A stretch of 64,000 bases of DNA. Source: Blastopirellula marina (lineage in GTDB: Bacteria; Planctomycetota; Planctomycetia; Pirellulales; Pirellulaceae). This document shows, piece after piece, positions 9,099 through 17,544 of the stretch. Made by a program: the position numbers and the translations under genes. Location: positions 1 through 64,000 of the forward strand of contig NZ_PUIA01000014.1 of assembly GCF_002967715.1 (NCBI RefSeq), written 5' to 3'. Numbering within the stretch: position 1 is the first letter of the stretch; every line of letters starts with the position of its first letter. The notes under the pieces were generated by a model that had not been told where the DNA came from, did not search any database, and saw only the letters and a list, made by a program, of their open reading frames with translations.

Positions 9099-10118
9099 AT
9101 GTCAATGACGAGAAAGAGGGGATTTACCCTCGTAGAACTTCTGGTGGTGATTGCCATCATAGGTGTATTGAGTGCGCTGTTGTTACCGGCAGTACAACAG
9201 GCTCGCGAGGCCGCAAGGCGTTCACAATGTTCGAATAATCTCAAACAATTAGGCCTGGCACTTCATAATTACCACGACACTAACGAAGCTTTTCCCTCGC
9301 GAGCGCAAGGGGGCGGGGGCTGCGAGGCCTGGTATGGCGGAGTCAGTGCGTTTGTACCTCTGACTCCATTTTTAGAGCAGAATGCAGTTTACGAACTATG
9401 GGCACCTCGTCTCAGCGGCAACGGCAGTTGCTACGTGAATACCGAGTTTGAAGGATCACGAGCACAGATTCCCGGGCTGCTTTGTCCCTCCGATAACAAT
9501 CTCAGAACCCATCGCGAGTTGGGGCTGACGAATTACGCTACCGTTGTGTCGGATCACTGGATGGAAACCACCGGTGCGCAAGGGGAAGACAAGCAGCCGC
9601 GGGGGATGTTCGGCTGGAATTCTTTCTTCACGATGGCAGACGTGAAGGATGGGACGAGCAATACGATTGCCATGGCTGAGATCATTCGCCCGGCATCCGA
9701 GGGAGCCCGGGGTGATACGGCGATCATCAATTTCTCGAAACCAAGCGACTGTACATCGAACGCCGTTTGGCTGGGCAACAAGTTCGCAAGTGGGCTGACG
9801 TTTCAGCCTCTGGTCGACAAGCACGGCTATAGCTGGCATCCCGGCAACGTTATCTACACCGGGGTCACCACCATCATTCCGCCTAATGGTCCTTCGTGTG
9901 CCAAAGAACAGAACTATTGGACCGAGGCCATGATGACCTCCAACAGCCGTCACCCAGGCGGTGTTCAAGTTGTCTTTGCCGATGGTTCGTCGCAGTTTAT
10001 CAACGAGACGATCGATGCGGGAAATCAAGACGCGGCACCCAACTGGAATGGCAAGTCGGCCTACGGAGTTTGGGGTGCACTGGGAACTCGTTCCGGAGGG
10101 GAAGTCCATGAATTCTAA
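9099..10118 (+). CDS. DUF1559 protein with prepilin-like N-terminus
   Basis: The start is taken at ATG 9099 (GGAG ten bases upstream) rather than 8982, giving 339 residues. The N-terminus reads [17 protein letters not shown], the class III (type IV pilin-like) signal with Gly-Phe cleavage and Glu+5. After it comes the conserved helix LLPAVQQAREAARRSQCSNNL. The C-terminal part has the H-P-G-G-V-Q-V-V-F-A-D-G-S motif (DUF1559, SBP_bac_10). These proteins are massively expanded in planctomycetes and their function is not established. The stop overlaps the next lipoprotein gene by 11 bases, so the two are translationally coupled. Confidence 0.92.
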   Translation: MSMTRKRGFTLVELLVVIAIIGVLSALLLPAVQQAREAARRSQCSNNLKQLGLALHNYHDTNEAFPSRAQGGGGCEAWYGGVSAFVPLTPFLEQNAVYELWAPRLSGNGSCYVNTEFEGSRAQIPGLLCPSDNNLRTHRELGLTNYATVVSDHWMETTGAQGEDKQPRGMFGWNSFFTMADVKDGTSNTIAMAEIIRPASEGARGDTAIINFSKPSDCTSNAVWLGNKFASGLTFQPLVDKHGYSWHPGNVIYTGVTTIIPPNGPSCAKEQNYWTEAMMTSNSRHPGGVQVVFADGSSQFINETIDAGNQDAAPNWNGKSAYGVWGALGTRSGGEVHEF

Positions 10119-10455
10119 ATCTCGTTTCCTATCGGTACTCGGCGTCTTGTGCTTACTGCTGGTTTTAGCTGGCTGCAGCATGTCGAGCAGGTTCCCCTCC
10201 GACCCTGGACAGGCCGGAGACGACGGCACCGGCATGTTGAAGTCGTTTCTGACTCAGATTGCTGATCCCAATTCTCCCATGCCAGAGATGTTTGGTGCGG
10301 AGCCGGCGTTTGAAAGTGCGCTGCGAAGCTCGCCGGAAAAGATCGCGCCGCTTCGACCTCTCTATCTCAAATTGAAGTCAGCCGGCGGCGATACGCAGCG
10401 CCGCAAGGTTGCAGAGGAAATGCTGCAGAAGCTTTCGGAATCGAGCACCGGCTAG
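10108..10455 (+). CDS. small lipoprotein coupled to DUF1559 gene
   Basis: From ATG 10108, with GGAGGGG seven bases upstream, this is 115 residues; the longer open frame from 9961 only shadows the DUF1559 gene. It has a lipoprotein signal (R-F-L, a Leu/Val-rich core, then the L-A-G-C lipobox) and a mature domain of about 95 residues without a recognised family. The C-terminal half is probably helical (LRPLYLKLKSAGGDTQRRKVAEEMLQK, overall charged). It overlaps the upstream DUF1559 gene by 11 bases. That coupling suggests the two proteins work together in the envelope (inference). Confidence 0.8.
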   Translation: MNSKSRFLSVLGVLCLLLVLAGCSMSSRFPSDPGQAGDDGTGMLKSFLTQIADPNSPMPEMFGAEPAFESALRSSPEKIAPLRPLYLKLKSAGGDTQRRKVAEEMLQKLSESSTG

Positions 10456-10577
10456 CCGGTCCGCTTGCCAGGAACAGGGACGAGTGTGCAGGGGTCGCGT
10501 GAAGTGACTGCTGGATCGATCCATTTATCTTCGTTTTTCAGCTTTCTCAACGGTACACAATGAATAAGGAAATAACT

Positions 10578-11567
10578 ATGAACTCGAAGCGGTACTCGGG
10601 TTTCACCTTAGTTGAGCTTTTAGTGGTGATTGCCATTATCGGTGTGTTGATCGCGCTTTTGTTGCCAGCGGTGCAGCAAGCTCGCGAAGCCGCACGCCGC
10701 ATGGAGTGCAAGAACAACATGAAGCAAATCGGCTTGGCGATGCATAACTATCACGATTCCCTGGGCTCGTTTCCGCCAGGGGCGATCTCGACGACCCCAG
10801 TTGTGGACCACAACCTGGGGAATAGCGGAAGCTGGAGTGCGGACATGTCGCGTGCTCCATGGACTGTGCTGATTCTGCCTTATGTCGAAGAGTCGGCACT
10901 GCACGACTCGTTCGATTTCGGCAAAACGTTTGCCTGGGCGTTCAATCAAAACTTGACCGTGCACGGAGCTTCCAGCTACGACACCTCGAGCAACAACAAC
11001 CATATTTACCAGACCAAGGCGATGCCCAAGTACATCTGCCCGTCGTTTACGACCGGTCGTTTTCCTACGCTCAGCTATCATGCCGTCTGCGGCGGTGGGC
11101 CGACGCCCAACGACCAGGATCAGTACAACGGTCACAACGGATACAGCGGCCGTGTGTATTTCAATAACGGCGTGTTCTGGAGAAACTCGAAGACGCGTTT
11201 CGCAGACATTACCGATGGAACCACGAACGTACTGATCGTTGGGGAAACTATCTACGCGATGAAGGGAAATACCTGCTGCGAAATGACAACCTGGGCTTCC
11301 GGCTATCGACACACCGGCAACGATCCCCTTCTCGTGGGAACGACGGCAGCCGTTCGTCAGATCAATAGTGGTCCCGATGTGAATGGAAACCAGGTCAACA
11401 CGTTTAACTATGTGACCTCCACCTTTGGAAGTGAGCATCCTGGTGGGGCGCAGTTTGTGCTCGGAGATGGTTCGGTTCAATTTCTCAGCGAAGTGATCGA
11501 TATCAATGCCTATCGCCAATTGGCCGTTCGGGGCGATGGACTGCCGGTCGGTGGACCGCAGTTCTAA
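10578..11567 (+). CDS. DUF1559 protein with prepilin-like N-terminus
   Basis: Second DUF1559 gene of the operon. The ATG at 10578 has AAGGA seven bases upstream and is preferred to ATG 10560, giving 329 residues. The N-terminus [17 protein letters not shown] is a class III signal with cleavage before Phe. The family hallmark AVQQAREAARRMECKNNMKQ follows, and near the C-terminus E-H-P-G-G-A-Q-F-V-L-G-D-G-S. It lies 122 bases after the lipoprotein gene with no terminator between, so it is read as the third gene of the same operon. Function of the family is unknown; the N-terminus implies handling by a prepilin peptidase encoded elsewhere. Confidence 0.92.
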   Translation: MNSKRYSGFTLVELLVVIAIIGVLIALLLPAVQQAREAARRMECKNNMKQIGLAMHNYHDSLGSFPPGAISTTPVVDHNLGNSGSWSADMSRAPWTVLILPYVEESALHDSFDFGKTFAWAFNQNLTVHGASSYDTSSNNNHIYQTKAMPKYICPSFTTGRFPTLSYHAVCGGGPTPNDQDQYNGHNGYSGRVYFNNGVFWRNSKTRFADITDGTTNVLIVGETIYAMKGNTCCEMTTWASGYRHTGNDPLLVGTTAAVRQINSGPDVNGNQVNTFNYVTSTFGSEHPGGAQFVLGDGSVQFLSEVIDINAYRQLAVRGDGLPVGGPQF

Positions 11568-11611
11568 CAGGCCTTTTGTTGGTCATTGATTCACAGCACG
11601 AAAGGTGTGTT

Positions 11612-11995
11612 ATGCGGTATTTGATTATCTTCGCTCTATGCTTATGCGGATGTGCCGAATCTACGTCCGATGGTCCTTCGAGATATCAAATCTCCGGAGT
11701 GGTTCTCTTGGATGGAAAACCGGTCGCGACAGGTACCGTCCAATTCGAGCCGGATGCATCTCTAGGGAACCGAGGCCCCATGGCAATCGCTGAAATTCAC
11801 GAAGGTCGTTACGAAACAGACCACGGAAAAGGCGTTGTCGGTGGTCCGCAGAAGATCATCATCGAGGCGTACGATGGCAACGGAGAACCGGGCACTTCGA
11901 TGATGCTAGGGCGTCCTATTCCTGGTGGGCCATTCCGCACCCATGCGGATATTCCCAAGGAGAATGGCACGTTTGATATCCGTGTCCAATCATAA
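11612..11995 (+). CDS. small lipoprotein with transthyretin-like fold, DUF1559-associated
   Basis: From ATG 11612 (AAAGG upstream) the protein has 127 residues; an in-frame TTG at 11576 adds 12 residues that spoil the signal. The N-terminus M-R-Y-L-I-I-F-A-L-C-L-C-G-C is a lipoprotein signal with lipid-modified Cys near residue 14. The mature part (ISGVVLLDGKPVATGTVQFEP ... GTFDIRV) has the pattern of a carboxypeptidase-regulatory/transthyretin-like beta sandwich, which is very common in planctomycete lipoproteins. It is the last gene before a strong terminator. It probably sits in the envelope next to the DUF1559 product (inference). Confidence 0.82.
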   Translation: MRYLIIFALCLCGCAESTSDGPSRYQISGVVLLDGKPVATGTVQFEPDASLGNRGPMAIAEIHEGRYETDHGKGVVGGPQKIIIEAYDGNGEPGTSMMLGRPIPGGPFRTHADIPKENGTFDIRVQS

Positions 11996-12027
11996 GGAAA
12001 AAATTGGGGAAGCATCCTAAGGAACTT

Positions 12028-12076
12028 GTTGGGCGGTCTATCGACAGTGAAGCGTCGATGGTCCGCCCAACTTTTC
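12028..12076 (+). terminator. strong terminator closing the DUF1559/lipoprotein operon
   Basis: A GTTGGGCGG / CCGCCCAAC outer stem (12028-12036 with 12063-12071) and an inner ATCGAC / GTCGAT stem are followed by CTTTTC. The T-run is on the plus strand, 33 bases after the lipoprotein stop, so it ends the plus-strand operon rather than glmS. Confidence 0.8.
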
Positions 12077-12126
12077 TTCCGGATTGATTGAGGACGCTCT
12101 CGGCATCTCAAGTTGGTGCTGCGAGA

Positions 12127-13992
12127 CTACTCGACCGTCACGCTCTTGGCCAGATTTCGCGGCTTGTCGACATCGCAGCCGCGTAGCAGGGCGATGTGAT
12201 AGGCAATGAACTGCAGTGGAATCACCGAGACGATCGGCTGCAGGAATTCTTCGACGGTCGGAATGCGAATCACGTCGTCGGCGTAATTGTCGATCTCGTG
12301 GTCATCTTCGCTGGCGATGGCAATCACGGGACCACCGCGGGCTTTGATCTCTTGTAGATTGCTCATCACTTTGTCGTAAACGACCCCCTGCGGCATGATG
12401 AACACGCTTGGGGTGTTTTCATCAACCAAGGCGATCGGACCGTGCTTGAGTTCCGCAGCGGGGTAGCCTTCGGCGTGGATGTAGCTGATTTCTTTCAGCT
12501 TGAGTGCCCCTTCCAAGGCGGTGGGGAAATTGAAGTAGCGGCCCAGGTAGAGGAAGTTGTTTGCGGTTTGGTATTTTTCGGCGATCTTGCGAGCCTGATT
12601 CTGGGTATTCAGTGCCTTTCGTGCGGCATCGGGTAGGGCCTGCATCGCACGGATGATGCGGTACCCTTGGTCAAAGCTCAGATGATTGAGCCGGCCAAAG
12701 TAAAGACCAAGCATGGCCATCACGACAAGCTGCGAGGTATACGCTTTCGTCGAAGCCACACCGACTTCGGGACCAGCGTGCAGATAGATGCCCCCGTCCG
12801 CTTCCTGGGCAATGCTACTTCCCACGACGTTACAAATGGCCAGCGTTGGATGCCCCTTGCGTTTCATCTCTCGCAGTGCGGCGAGGGTGTCAGCCGTTTC
12901 TCCGCTCTGCGTAATGCCGAATACCAGCGTACGACGGGGTACCGGCGGATTGCGGTAGCGAAGCTCCGAGGCATACTCGACTTCCACCGGAATCCGGGCC
13001 ATCTCTTCGATCAGGTACTCTCCCACCATGGCCGCGTGCCAACTGGTGCCACATGCGGTAAGGAGAATCCTATCGACACCTCGCAGTTCCTGAGGCGTCA
13101 GGTTAAGTCCTCCGAACACTGCTGTCGCGTTGTCGAGATTCAAGCGGCCACGCATGGCGTTTTCGATCGACTGGGGCTGCTCGAAGATTTCCTTGAGCAT
13201 GTAATGCTCGAAGTCCCCCAATTCGACATCTCCGGAAGCGATTTCAAGCTTTTCGACATTGTGCGTGATCTCTCCCAGGTCGCGATGGGCAATCTGCAGC
13301 GAATCGGATTTGATCAGGGCGACTTGATGATCGGTCAGGTAGACGATCTTGTCGGTATAGCCCACCAATGGCGAGGCGTCGCTGGCCAGGAAATGGGCGT
13401 CTTCCGAAACACCGATTACCAGCGGGCTGCCCAAACGAGCAGCGATCACCAGGTCAGGTCGACTGCGGAAGAGGATACCGACTCCGTACGTCCCTTGCAG
13501 CTTGGCCAAAACCTTCTGGATCAGTCCTACCAGGGCTTCATCGCTGGGGGCTTTGCCGGGGGGAATGGAAAGCTGCTTGTAGCCATCTTCCAGCATGAAC
13601 GCGATCACCTCGGTATCGGTGTCGCTTCTGAACTGATAGCCCTTCTGCTGGAGGCGATTTTTAAGTGCGGCATAGTTCTCGATCACCCCGTTATGAACCA
13701 CCACGATATCGCCATGCGGTCCGGGATGAGGATGGGCATTGGCTTGCGTTGCGGGGCCGTGCGTTGCCCAGCGAGTATGACCGATGCCGGTGGTGCCGAC
13801 AGGCATTTCGTCCGCCAAACGATCGGCCAGCGAATCGATGCGACCAGCCGTTTTTACGATGTGAATATGGGAATTGCGATCAACAGCGGCGATGCCTGCG
13901 CTGTCGTATCCGCGGTACTCCAGCCGCCTCAAACCTTCCAGGAGAAAGTCTGCTGCTCGGTGGTCTCCGACGTATCCGACAATGCCGCACAT
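12127..13992 (-). CDS. glmS: glutamine--fructose-6-phosphate aminotransferase (isomerizing)
   Basis: 621 residues, the full family length. The protein begins M-C-G-I-V-G-Y-V-G, with Cys2 as the N-terminal glutaminase nucleophile after Met removal. It has the class II amidotransferase domain (1-230), two SIS sugar-isomerase domains (about 295-425 and 465-600) and the conserved C-terminus KPRNLAKSVTVE. It makes glucosamine-6-phosphate from fructose-6-phosphate and glutamine, feeding UDP-GlcNAc for wall and lipid A. No glmS ribozyme is evident in the 138-base divergent gap with kdsB. Its presence next to kdsB fits an envelope-precursor neighbourhood. Confidence 0.97.
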   Translation of the reverse strand: MCGIVGYVGDHRAADFLLEGLRRLEYRGYDSAGIAAVDRNSHIHIVKTAGRIDSLADRLADEMPVGTTGIGHTRWATHGPATQANAHPHPGPHGDIVVVHNGVIENYAALKNRLQQKGYQFRSDTDTEVIAFMLEDGYKQLSIPPGKAPSDEALVGLIQKVLAKLQGTYGVGILFRSRPDLVIAARLGSPLVIGVSEDAHFLASDASPLVGYTDKIVYLTDHQVALIKSDSLQIAHRDLGEITHNVEKLEIASGDVELGDFEHYMLKEIFEQPQSIENAMRGRLNLDNATAVFGGLNLTPQELRGVDRILLTACGTSWHAAMVGEYLIEEMARIPVEVEYASELRYRNPPVPRRTLVFGITQSGETADTLAALREMKRKGHPTLAICNVVGSSIAQEADGGIYLHAGPEVGVASTKAYTSQLVVMAMLGLYFGRLNHLSFDQGYRIIRAMQALPDAARKALNTQNQARKIAEKYQTANNFLYLGRYFNFPTALEGALKLKEISYIHAEGYPAAELKHGPIALVDENTPSVFIMPQGVVYDKVMSNLQEIKARGGPVIAIASEDDHEIDNYADDVIRIPTVEEFLQPIVSVIPLQFIAYHIALLRGCDVDKPRNLAKSVTVE

Positions 13993-14190
13993 GGCCCGTT
14001 TCCCTTCGGCGTGGTGAGATAAATCCGTCTAGGCTATCGCCGGAAAGCTTAGCAAAGTCATGGGGTAATACGAAGATCGATTGAAGTCCCTGATCGGAAC
14101 TGCCCTTCTTATTTCCGGGGTAAACCGCTTATGCTGAGAGCAGTTTGCGTGCGGAACACGCGATATTTGTTTTTCGAATGGATTCGACCG

Positions 14191-14970
14191 ATGGCCATGG
14201 AACGCGCCCTATCACTTGCCCTGAACAGTCTGGTTGTCATTCCAGCGAGATTGCAATCGACTCGATTGCCCCAGAAGCTTTTGTTGGCAGAGACAGGTAA
14301 GCCGCTCATTCAGCACACCTACGAGGCTGCCTGTCGGGCCCAGGGAACTTGCGGCGTAATTGTGGCCACCGATCACCAATCGATCGAGAGTGTCGTTTCC
14401 AATTTCGGTGGCGAAGTGGTCATGACCAGCGAATCGTGTGCTAGCGGCACCGATCGGGTGGCGGAAGTTGCCAGAGCTCGCCCGGACGTCGATATCTTCA
14501 TCAATGTCCAAGGGGACGAGCCAGAGATCTCGGCCGAAGCGATCGAACGCGTGCGATTTCTGCTGGAGGTAAATCCGGACGTTTCGATGGCTACCCTGGC
14601 CACCCCCATTAGGAGTCTGGAGAAGTTGCGGGATCCCGCTTGCGTGAAGGTGGTTTGCGGGGATAACGGCCGGGCCCTCTATTTCAGCCGCAGCCCTATT
14701 CCCCACGTTCGGGATGGTTACGAAAGCGTGCTAAACGCAGAAAAGCCTGCCTTTTTGCAGCATTTGGGCATCTATGCTTATCGCCGCGATTTTCTGCTGA
14801 AACTGGCGAAGTCCCCGCCATCGGAACTCGAACAGCTGGAAAAGCTCGAGCAGTTGCGAGTTTTGGAGATGGGGGAGACCATTTTGGTCGGGACGATTTC
14901 CGAGCCAAGTATCGGAATCGACACCCCAGATGACTATGCGGCGTTTGTCAAAAAGATGTGCAATCGCTAG
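14191..14970 (+). CDS. kdsB: 3-deoxy-manno-octulosonate cytidylyltransferase (CMP-Kdo synthetase)
   Basis: Activates Kdo with CTP to CMP-Kdo for lipopolysaccharide inner core. Visible signatures are VVIPARLQSTRLPQKLLL (nucleotide-binding loop), FINVQGDEPEI (metal-binding Asp), ALYFSRSPIPH and the C-terminal IGIDTPDDYAAF. From ATG 14191 the length is 259 residues, near the usual 245-260. An upstream in-frame ATG at 14131 and one at 14197 are alternatives, and no strong ribosome-binding site settles it. It is divergent from glmS and followed on the same strand by pyrG, which makes the CTP it uses. The pathway implies that this planctomycete makes Kdo-containing LPS. Confidence 0.95.
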   Translation: MAMERALSLALNSLVVIPARLQSTRLPQKLLLAETGKPLIQHTYEAACRAQGTCGVIVATDHQSIESVVSNFGGEVVMTSESCASGTDRVAEVARARPDVDIFINVQGDEPEISAEAIERVRFLLEVNPDVSMATLATPIRSLEKLRDPACVKVVCGDNGRALYFSRSPIPHVRDGYESVLNAEKPAFLQHLGIYAYRRDFLLKLAKSPPSELEQLEKLEQLRVLEMGETILVGTISEPSIGIDTPDDYAAFVKKMCNR

Positions 14971-15154
14971 GATAGTGGTTTCACGCTAGCGGCACTTCTT
15001 TGGTTTCCTTGAGGTTTCATTTAATTCCCGTTGGTCGGGCATTAAGTGGCTTAAATGGCTTGGATTCTTAAATTCCGAGTCGGCCAGGAGGAAGCGTCGC
15101 GGCATGTTTCTTACTGCTCCGAAGCATGGAAGGTCTCTGGGCCCAAGCAACTTC

Positions 15155-16816
15155 ATGGCAAAACACATTTTCGTTACCGGCGGCGTTGTTAGTTCACTTG
15201 GCAAAGGTTTGACCAGCGCCTCGGTCGGGATGCTCCTCGAGCAGCGCGGCCTGAAGGTCAAGATGCAGAAGCTTGACCCCTATATCAACGTCGACCCAGG
15301 GACCATGAGCCCTTATCAGCACGGTGAAGTTTACGTGCTGGATGACGGCAGCGAGACCGACCTCGACCTCGGCCATTACGAACGTTTCACCAACAGCCCG
15401 CTGACGCGTGACTCGAATTACACGACCGGCCAGATCTACATGTCGGTCATCAATAAAGAGCGTCGCGGCGAATTCCTCGGCAAGACGGTCCAGGTCATTC
15501 CGCACATTACCGACGAAATCAAGTCGGTCATTCGTAAGCTGGGTGACGACGACACCGACGTGATCATCACCGAAATTGGTGGTACGGTCGGCGACATCGA
15601 AAGCCAGCCGTTTCTCGAAGCGATCCGCCAGTTTCCTCAGACGGTAGGCCGCGAGAACTGTCTGTTCATACACCTGACGCTGGTTCCTTACCTGAAAGCG
15701 GCTGGCGAACTGAAGACTAAGCCAACCCAACACTCGGTGGGCCAGCTTCGAGAGATCGGTATCCAGCCAGACATCCTGATCTGCCGTACCGAACGCAATT
15801 TGAGCCGGGACGATCGCGAGAAGATCGCGCTTTTCTGTAACGTGCCAATCGAAGCGGTGATCGAGGAAAAGGACAAGGATTTCTCGATCTACGAAGTGCC
15901 GATCAGTCTGCATGACAATAACTTGGACGACCTGATTGCCGGAAAGCTGGGGCTGCCGCAGGTTTCGTCGGTCGATCTGACGCCATGGCAAGAGATTTTG
16001 CATACGCTTCGCTACCCTGACCACGAAATCAACATCGCGGTTGTGGGTAAGTACGCCGAGCACAAGGATGCCTATAAGTCGATTTACGAAGCCATCGACC
16101 ATGCCGGCATTCATCACAAGTCGCAAATTCGTGTTGGTCGTATCCAAAGCGAAACCCTGGAAACCGAAGGTGCCGAGCGTATGCTGGCCGGCTTCGACGG
16201 AATCTTGGTTCCGGGCGGCTTCGGGGAACGTGGCGTCGAAGGGAAGGTTGAGGCGATTCGCTATGCTCGCGAGCGCGGTATTCCGTTCCTGGGAATCTGC
16301 CTCGGGATGCAATGTGCCGCTATCGAGTTTGCCCGCAATGTCGTCGGTCTGGACGGGGCGCATTCGACGGAGTTCGATAAGCACACACCCCATCCGGTGA
16401 TTTGCTTGTTGGACGAGCAGAAGAATATCACCGACAAAGGCGGGACCATGCGGCTGGGCACGCAGCCTTGTTCGCTGGAAGAAGGTACGTATGCCCGCGA
16501 AGCGTACGGCGCGGAAGAAATCAGCGAGCGTCACCGCCATCGCTACGAGTTCAACAACGTTTACCGCGAGCAGTTCAAGAGCCACGGTTTGCGTTTTTCA
16601 GGCATGAAGCCTGACAAGTCGCTCGTTGAGATCCTCGAGATCGAAGAGCATCCGTGGTTTGTCGCGGTCCAGTTCCACCCGGAATTCAAGAGCAAGCCTA
16701 TCCAGGCTCATCCTCTGTTCGCTGGTTTCGTCGGTGCCGCAATTGCCCGTCGTCGACGGGATGCGAAGAAGGATAAGGGGGCGACCAAGCCTTCTTCCGA
16801 ACCAGCCGACGCCTAG
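15155..16816 (+). CDS. pyrG: CTP synthase
   Basis: From ATG 15155 the product begins [18 protein letters not shown] and is 553 residues, the normal length; the longer frame from 15104 adds 17 residues that do not match the family. The N-terminal amidoligase domain (1-270) includes the P-loop SSLGKG and the [11 protein letters not shown] segment. The C-terminal class I glutaminase domain carries the nucleophile elbow FLGICLGMQ and the V-Q-F-H-P-E-F catalytic His/Glu motif. It converts UTP plus glutamine to CTP. It lies 184 bases after kdsB, possibly in one transcript. Confidence 0.98.
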   Translation: MAKHIFVTGGVVSSLGKGLTSASVGMLLEQRGLKVKMQKLDPYINVDPGTMSPYQHGEVYVLDDGSETDLDLGHYERFTNSPLTRDSNYTTGQIYMSVINKERRGEFLGKTVQVIPHITDEIKSVIRKLGDDDTDVIITEIGGTVGDIESQPFLEAIRQFPQTVGRENCLFIHLTLVPYLKAAGELKTKPTQHSVGQLREIGIQPDILICRTERNLSRDDREKIALFCNVPIEAVIEEKDKDFSIYEVPISLHDNNLDDLIAGKLGLPQVSSVDLTPWQEILHTLRYPDHEINIAVVGKYAEHKDAYKSIYEAIDHAGIHHKSQIRVGRIQSETLETEGAERMLAGFDGILVPGGFGERGVEGKVEAIRYARERGIPFLGICLGMQCAAIEFARNVVGLDGAHSTEFDKHTPHPVICLLDEQKNITDKGGTMRLGTQPCSLEEGTYAREAYGAEEISERHRHRYEFNNVYREQFKSHGLRFSGMKPDKSLVEILEIEEHPWFVAVQFHPEFKSKPIQAHPLFAGFVGAAIARRRRDAKKDKGATKPSSEPADA

Positions 16817-16859
16817 TTCGGCTTTTGGCTCGACGCTGATATTGAATCCCTTGTCCCAC

Positions 16860-16884
16860 CCCTCTCCCCTTCGCTGGGAGAGGG
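16860..16884 (+). repeat. CCCTCTCCC/GGGAGAGGG palindrome in the leader of the DUF1844 gene
   Basis: A perfect 9-bp inverted repeat (CCCTCTCCC at 16860-16868, GGGAGAGGG at 16876-16884) with a 7-base loop. No T-run follows, so it is not a simple terminator. It ends 16 bases before the DUF1844 ATG and would enclose or sit just upstream of the ribosome-binding region. It looks like a dispersed REP-type palindrome, which one window cannot prove. Confidence 0.55.
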
Positions 16885-16900
16885 AACGAGAGATCCTGAC

Positions 16901-17323
16901 ATGAGCGAAGAACAAGATCCCGAAAAGAAGATCGTTATCGATAGCGATTGGAAAGAGCAGGTTCGCCAAGAGAAGGAAAAGCTCAAAGGGGAGCCTGAGC
17001 TAGGCACCTCTTCGCAGTCGGCAAATTCTGTATCGGAAGGCGAGGCAGAGGACGCTGCTTCGACGGGAGTTGGCCAGTTTCCGCCAGCCGATTTCATGCT
17101 CTTGATTTCCATGCTTGCGACCCAGGCATTCTCGGCCATGGGGCAAATTCCTGATCCAGTGACTGGGCAGGCGTCCAAGCACCCGGATGTTGCCAAGCAC
17201 ATGATCGATTTGCTGGCCGTGCTGGAAGAAAAGACCAAAGGGAATCTTAATCCCCAAGAGAAAGCCGTGCTGGAAAGCGTACTGCATCAGTTGCGGATGG
17301 CATTCATTGCCGCGGGGAAGTAG
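16901..17323 (+). CDS. DUF1844 domain protein
   Basis: A 140-residue cytoplasmic protein. The first 70 residues are acidic and low in complexity (SEEQDPEKKIVIDSDWKEQV then Ser/Glu-rich). The C-terminal 70 residues match DUF1844: PPADFMLLISMLATQAFSAM, then ...MIDLLAVLEEKTKGNLNPQE, then VLHQLRMAF. The family is small, bacterial and of unknown function, predicted mainly helical. The gene follows pyrG by 84 bases, with a palindrome in between, and is closed by a good terminator. Confidence 0.87.
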   Translation: MSEEQDPEKKIVIDSDWKEQVRQEKEKLKGEPELGTSSQSANSVSEGEAEDAASTGVGQFPPADFMLLISMLATQAFSAMGQIPDPVTGQASKHPDVAKHMIDLLAVLEEKTKGNLNPQEKAVLESVLHQLRMAFIAAGK

Positions 17324-17345
17324 ATCGCTACGCATTCGAAAAGCA

Positions 17346-17379
17346 AAAAGCCAGGTAATAGGTTCCTGGCTTTTCTTTT
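17346..17379 (+). terminator. terminator after DUF1844 gene
   Basis: A perfect 10-bp stem AAAAGCCAGG / CCTGGCTTTT (17346-17355 with 17365-17374), a 9-base loop and TTTTCTTTT downstream. It begins 23 bases after the stop. The A-run on the other side makes it potentially bidirectional, so it may also end the minus-strand lipoprotein transcript. Confidence 0.85.
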
Positions 17380-17406
17380 GGGGTTGGTTGTACGTCGGTG
17401 GTTGCC

Positions 17407-17526
17407 TTACGGGGTCGACGTTGCGTTGGGATCGCTTGTGTCGGGGTTTTCGGTTGTCTTGGGTTCACCACAGCCAACCAGTGCCATTGTTCCGATTAAG
17501 AGAGCCATGAGTATTAAACTACGCAT
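17407..17526 (-). CDS. very small lipoprotein (39 residues) following a DUF1559 gene
   Basis: A short open frame on the minus strand with AAGGA upstream of its ATG at 17526. It reads M-R-S-L-I-L-M-A-L-L-I-G-T-M-A-L-V-G-C: a complete lipoprotein signal with V-G-C lipobox at Cys19. A 20-residue tail rich in Pro, Thr, Asp and Asn (GEPKTTENPDTSDPNATSTP) follows. It begins 18 bases downstream of the DUF1559 stop on the same strand, matching the DUF1559-then-lipoprotein order seen at 9-12 kb. Automatic callers may drop it for its size. The mature peptide is too short to be an enzyme; an envelope tether or partner role is inference. Confidence 0.75.
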   Translation of the reverse strand: MRSLILMALLIGTMALVGCGEPKTTENPDTSDPNATSTP

Positions 17527-17544
17527 CGGTTTTTCCTTTCGTCT

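Noticed and set aside
12667-14022. 451-residue plus-strand frame opposite glmS
   Set aside because: Fully antisense to a well-conserved glmS; its sequence is His/Arg-rich shadow composition.
13993-14130. possible glmS ribozyme upstream of glmS
   Set aside because: The 138-base gap shows no recognisable conserved core, and the class is known mainly from Firmicutes.
15194-16585. 463-residue minus-strand frame opposite pyrG
   Set aside because: Antisense to pyrG over its length, with no domain pattern of its own.
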